DNA of 8,625 nt, from contig JAKAGC010000131.1 in the NCBI GenBank assembly GCA_021817755.1, positions 1 through 8,625 on the forward strand, given 5' to 3'. The notes beneath the pieces were generated by a model. The model searched no databases, was not told the origin of the DNA, and was given only the letters and a program-made list of their open reading frames with translations. The DNA is from Acidobacteriota bacterium (lineage in GTDB: Bacteria > Acidobacteriota > Aminicenantia > UBA2199). Every line of letters begins with the position of its first letter. Position 1 is the stretch's first letter. Below, piece by piece: positions 6,224 to 8,625 of this stretch. Both the position numbers and the translations under genes were made by a program.

Positions 6224-7120
6224 ATGAAAAAAATAATTGTCATATTATGTTCTGTAGCTCTGTTGTTCTTTATCGGATATAGAGCCTATGAAAATTTCCA
6301 GGCAAAACAAGCGGCTATGAACCAGATTGTACCGGAAAAAATTATCCCGGTACGGTCGGGTCACGCTATCCGGCGGGAAATAATCGATAAATTTAAAGCT
6401 TCTGGTAATATAAAGGCAGATGCGGATATTTTACTCTATTCTAAAGCGAGTGGAAAAATTTCGAAAAACCTGGTACACCTGGGAACTGTGGTTAATCCTG
6501 GGATGGTGGTCGCCATCATCAACCGAGATGAAATTGGGTACACTTACAATCCCTTCGAAGTAAAAAGCGATGTAAAGGGAATTGTGGCTCAGGTGATGCA
6601 GAATCCGGGCACGATGATAACACCTAATACTCCACTGATATCAATGGTAGATATCGACATTGTAAAAGTAACAATTAATGTGGATGAAGTGAAAGTACGT
6701 TTCATTGAGATTGGGAAAGAAGCTACTGTTTCACTGGAAGCTTTTCCTGGTGAAGTTTTTAGTGCCCGGGTTTCGAATATTAGTCCGATTTGTAACCCAC
6801 AAAATCGAACAGTTGAAGTTGAATTAAAAATGCCGAATCCACGGCATCGTTTAAAACCGGGTATGTATGCAGAAGCTGAAATAATAGAAGGGAAACGGAA
6901 TGCTTTAATAATCCCTGTTGCAGCAGTAGTAGAACGATTGGGAAAAAAGTATATTTTCTCAATTATAGATGGCCGGGTTAAATTGGTTCCTGTTATGGTG
7001 GGCAAAGTTATTTCGGATAATATCGAAATAGTATCGGGAATTAATGAAACGGATTATATCGTCACCTTCGGAGCAGATCGTCTGGAAGAAAACGATAAAG
7101 TTAGTATTGTTAAATCCTAA
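6224..7120 (+). CDS. RND efflux periplasmic adaptor (membrane fusion protein) lacking the alpha-hairpin
   Basis: 298 residues, clearly shorter than the usual 350-400. An N-terminal hydrophobic segment (about 3-20) acts as membrane anchor or signal; the Cys at residue 9 is too early for a convincing lipobox. The lipoyl half-motifs are at about 68-99 (ADILLYSKASGKISKNLVHL, then GTVVNPGMVV) and 112-143 (EVKSDVKGIVAQVMQNPGT, then NTPLISMVD). The beta-barrel domain covers about 146-220, including NRTVEVELKMPNPRHRLKPG, the signature of RND adaptors. The membrane-proximal domain follows (IIPVAAVVERLGKKYIFSI, 229-247). Only about 12 residues (100-111) join the two lipoyl halves, where most relatives insert a 60-100-residue helical hairpin that meets TolC. 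The frame is continuous and both sides are intact, so this looks like a genuine architecture rather than a frameshift. AAGGAG is 9 nt before the ATG. It sits 23 nt after the TolC-family gene and 27 nt before the permease gene. Confidence 0.92.
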   Translation: MKKIIVILCSVALLFFIGYRAYENFQAKQAAMNQIVPEKIIPVRSGHAIRREIIDKFKASGNIKADADILLYSKASGKISKNLVHLGTVVNPGMVVAIINRDEIGYTYNPFEVKSDVKGIVAQVMQNPGTMITPNTPLISMVDIDIVKVTINVDEVKVRFIEIGKEATVSLEAFPGEVFSARVSNISPICNPQNRTVEVELKMPNPRHRLKPGMYAEAEIIEGKRNALIIPVAAVVERLGKKYIFSIIDGRVKLVPVMVGKVISDNIEIVSGINETDYIVTFGADRLEENDKVSIVKS

Positions 7121-7147
7121 TATGATTTTTTTCTGGAGAATTGACCT

Positions 7148-8625
7148 ATGAAAATAGCTGATATTTCGATAAAACAACCGGTATTTATTACAATGGTAAT
7201 TATTCTAATTTTGGTCCTGGGCGTGCTTTCATATACACGGTTGGGAGTGGATATGATACCGGATATTAATCTTCCTATTGTTGCAGTAACGACAGTAGAC
7301 CAGGGCGTTGGTCCTGAAGAAATGGAATCGCAGGTTACTAAGCCGATAGAAGATGCAATTAGTTCGATAAATGGGATAAAAAAAGTGAGTTCTACTTCAT
7401 CTGAAGGGGTATCGGTTGTTATCGCCGAATTCGAATTGGAAAAGGATTCACAAATAGCTGCAACGGATGTAAGAGAAAAAGTTGCTTCTATACGCAGTAC
7501 ACTTCCCCGAGAGATTATGGAACCGATTATAGATAAATTCGATCCCTCTGCCAGCCCAATTATCTCATTTACAATTACAAGCAAAGGAAATAAAATACCG
7601 TTATTGGAACTGAGAACCTTAATCGATGATAAAATAAAAACCCTTGTAGAAAGAGTGGATGGAGTAGGTAATGTTACGATCATCGGGGGAAAAGAAAGGG
7701 AAATCCATGTGGATGTTGACCCGAAGAAATTAAATGCCTTGAATCTTTCGATATCTCAAGTATCGCAGGCAATCAAAGCTGAAAATCTAAATCTACCGGC
7801 TGGATTGGTCACTCAAAAAGCATTCGATTTTTTGGTGAGGACACAAGCAGAATTTATTAAAGTTGATGAGTTAAACAATATTATAATAGCAAGTCCGGGG
7901 GGTAATCCGGTCTATCTGAAAGATGTTGCAACGGTTTCGGATAATTTCAAAATCAGGAAGGCGATTTCACGAGTAAATGGACAGGAATGTATCTCGATGG
8001 TAATTCGGAAACAATCGGGGACAAATACAGTAAAAGTGGCCCACAATGTTCAATTACTAATGGAAAAAGTTCGGCATGAATATGAGAGTCTGGATATTCG
8101 TCTTTCTATTAATGAATCGGTATTTATTGAAGAATCCCGAGACGATGTTTTGAAGAGTTTAATTGAAGGCGCAATACTGGCTGGACTGGTTGTATTTTTA
8201 TCTTTTGGTGATTTCCGTAATACAATTGTCACTATTGCGGGTCTTCCTGTTTGTATTATTGGTACCTTTGCAGTAATGTATTATTATGGGTTTACTGTAA
8301 ATATTATTACATTACTTGCTCTAAGTCTATCGGTGGGACTATTAATCGATGATGCGATAGTTGTCCGGGAGAATATCTTCCGGCATATGGAGGTACTTGG
8401 AAAAGATCCAAAATTAGCTGCATACGATGGCACTTCGGAAGTGGGACTTGCAGTTATGGCGACAACGTTTACGATGGTTGCAGTTTTTCTTCCAGTTGCT
8501 TTTGCAACAGGGATTGCAGGGAAATTCTTTAAACAATTTGGTATAACGGTTGCGGCTGCTGTTTTAATTTCATTATTCGAAGCTTTTACATTCGCGCCGA
8601 TGTTGTCTGCCTATTTTTTTAAAAA
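7148..8625 (+). CDS. RND-family efflux permease, N-terminal half (cut by right window edge)
   Basis: Inner-membrane proton-driven pump. 492 codons are visible of about 1,020-1,050 expected. It begins MKIADISIKQPVFITMVIIL, a standard RND start with TM1 at about 11-29, followed by GVDMIPDINLPIVAVTT and GVGPEEMESQVTKPIEDAIS of the first porter subdomain. The porter loop ends near residue 335. TM2 (338-353), TM3 (360-378) and TM4 (386-405) follow. TM4 carries LSVGLLIDDAIVVREN, whose Asp401-Asp402 correspond to the proton-relay pair D407/D408 of E. coli AcrB, so the pump looks catalytically competent. TM5 and TM6 are visible up to the edge (GKFFKQFGITVAAAVLISLF, then APMLSAYFF). Sequence style is that of the HAE-1-like drug exporters, not the heavy-metal type, but substrate cannot be predicted. 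GGAG is 9 nt before the ATG. It is the last visible gene of the MarR operon. Confidence 0.95.
   Translation, partial: MKIADISIKQPVFITMVIILILVLGVLSYTRLGVDMIPDINLPIVAVTTVDQGVGPEEMESQVTKPIEDAISSINGIKKVSSTSSEGVSVVIAEFELEKDSQIAATDVREKVASIRSTLPREIMEPIIDKFDPSASPIISFTITSKGNKIPLLELRTLIDDKIKTLVERVDGVGNVTIIGGKEREIHVDVDPKKLNALNLSISQVSQAIKAENLNLPAGLVTQKAFDFLVRTQAEFIKVDELNNIIIASPGGNPVYLKDVATVSDNFKIRKAISRVNGQECISMVIRKQSGTNTVKVAHNVQLLMEKVRHEYESLDIRLSINESVFIEESRDDVLKSLIEGAILAGLVVFLSFGDFRNTIVTIAGLPVCIIGTFAVMYYYGFTVNIITLLALSLSVGLLIDDAIVVRENIFRHMEVLGKDPKLAAYDGTSEVGLAVMATTFTMVAVFLPVAFATGIAGKFFKQFGITVAAAVLISLFEAFTFAPMLSAYFFK

Noticed and set aside
6589..7005. 138-codon minus-strand frame opposite the adaptor gene
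   Set aside because: Antisense to the conserved adaptor beta-barrel coding region; no supporting motif.
6224..7120. Adaptor as a frameshifted or deleted pseudogene because of its short length
   Set aside because: The frame is intact, both lipoyl halves and all downstream domains are present and in register, and hairpin-less adaptors are known.
7117..7683. 188-codon open frame on the minus strand opposite the RND permease start
   Set aside because: Antisense to a strongly conserved RND N-terminus; Ile/Ser/Thr-rich shadow without recognisable motif.

Overview
The window comes from an A+T-rich diderm (Gram-negative) bacterium. The evidence is a TonB-dependent outer-membrane receptor, a TolC-type outer-membrane factor and an RND inner-membrane pump. 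The lineage cannot be fixed from the sequence alone. The 583-residue protein combines an N-terminal PATAN/DUF4388 module with a C-terminal SPOR-like module containing a Trp-Gly-Lys-Phe motif. From memory this recalls Acidobacteriota/Aminicenantes-type proteins, and this is a weak inference. No tRNA, rRNA, insertion sequence or CRISPR array was seen, and nothing points to a mobile element.

Left part (1-2168, minus strand): a vitamin B12 uptake unit. A near-consensus promoter (TTGACA, 17 bp spacer, TACAAT) leads almost directly into a cobalamin riboswitch. After about 70 nt of leader with small hairpins, a good ribosome binding site precedes a BtuB-like TonB-dependent receptor. The receptor frame runs exactly to the left edge of the window, and the last residues visible are probably its natural C-terminus.

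Middle part (2169-4348, plus strand): an intergenic region with a divergent promoter, then one long gene. Its product is predicted to be a single-pass membrane protein: cytoplasmic PATAN/DUF4388 domain, winged-helix-like segment, charged linker, one membrane helix, Lys/Glu-rich spacer and periplasmic SPOR-like C-terminus. Its function is unknown.

Right part (4349-8625, plus strand): a self-contained efflux operon in the order MarR-family regulator, TolC-family outer-membrane factor, periplasmic adaptor, RND permease. The last gene is cut by the right edge at about half its normal length. Intergenic gaps are only 2, 23 and 27 nt, and each of the three pump genes has its own Shine-Dalgarno. The regulator gene instead appears leaderless: the predicted +1 falls on the A of its ATG. 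A TCACA-T-TGTGA palindrome lies between the -35 and -10, a natural place for autorepression. The adaptor is short and lacks the long alpha-helical hairpin normally inserted in the lipoyl domain, resembling the atypical Borrelia BesA adaptor. This is the most distinctive feature of the pump.

The B12 unit, the membrane protein and the efflux operon look like three separate transcription units. I found no compelling evidence for an entirely new system. The items most worth following are the hairpin-less adaptor, the leaderless autoregulated MarR gene and the PATAN/SPOR membrane protein.
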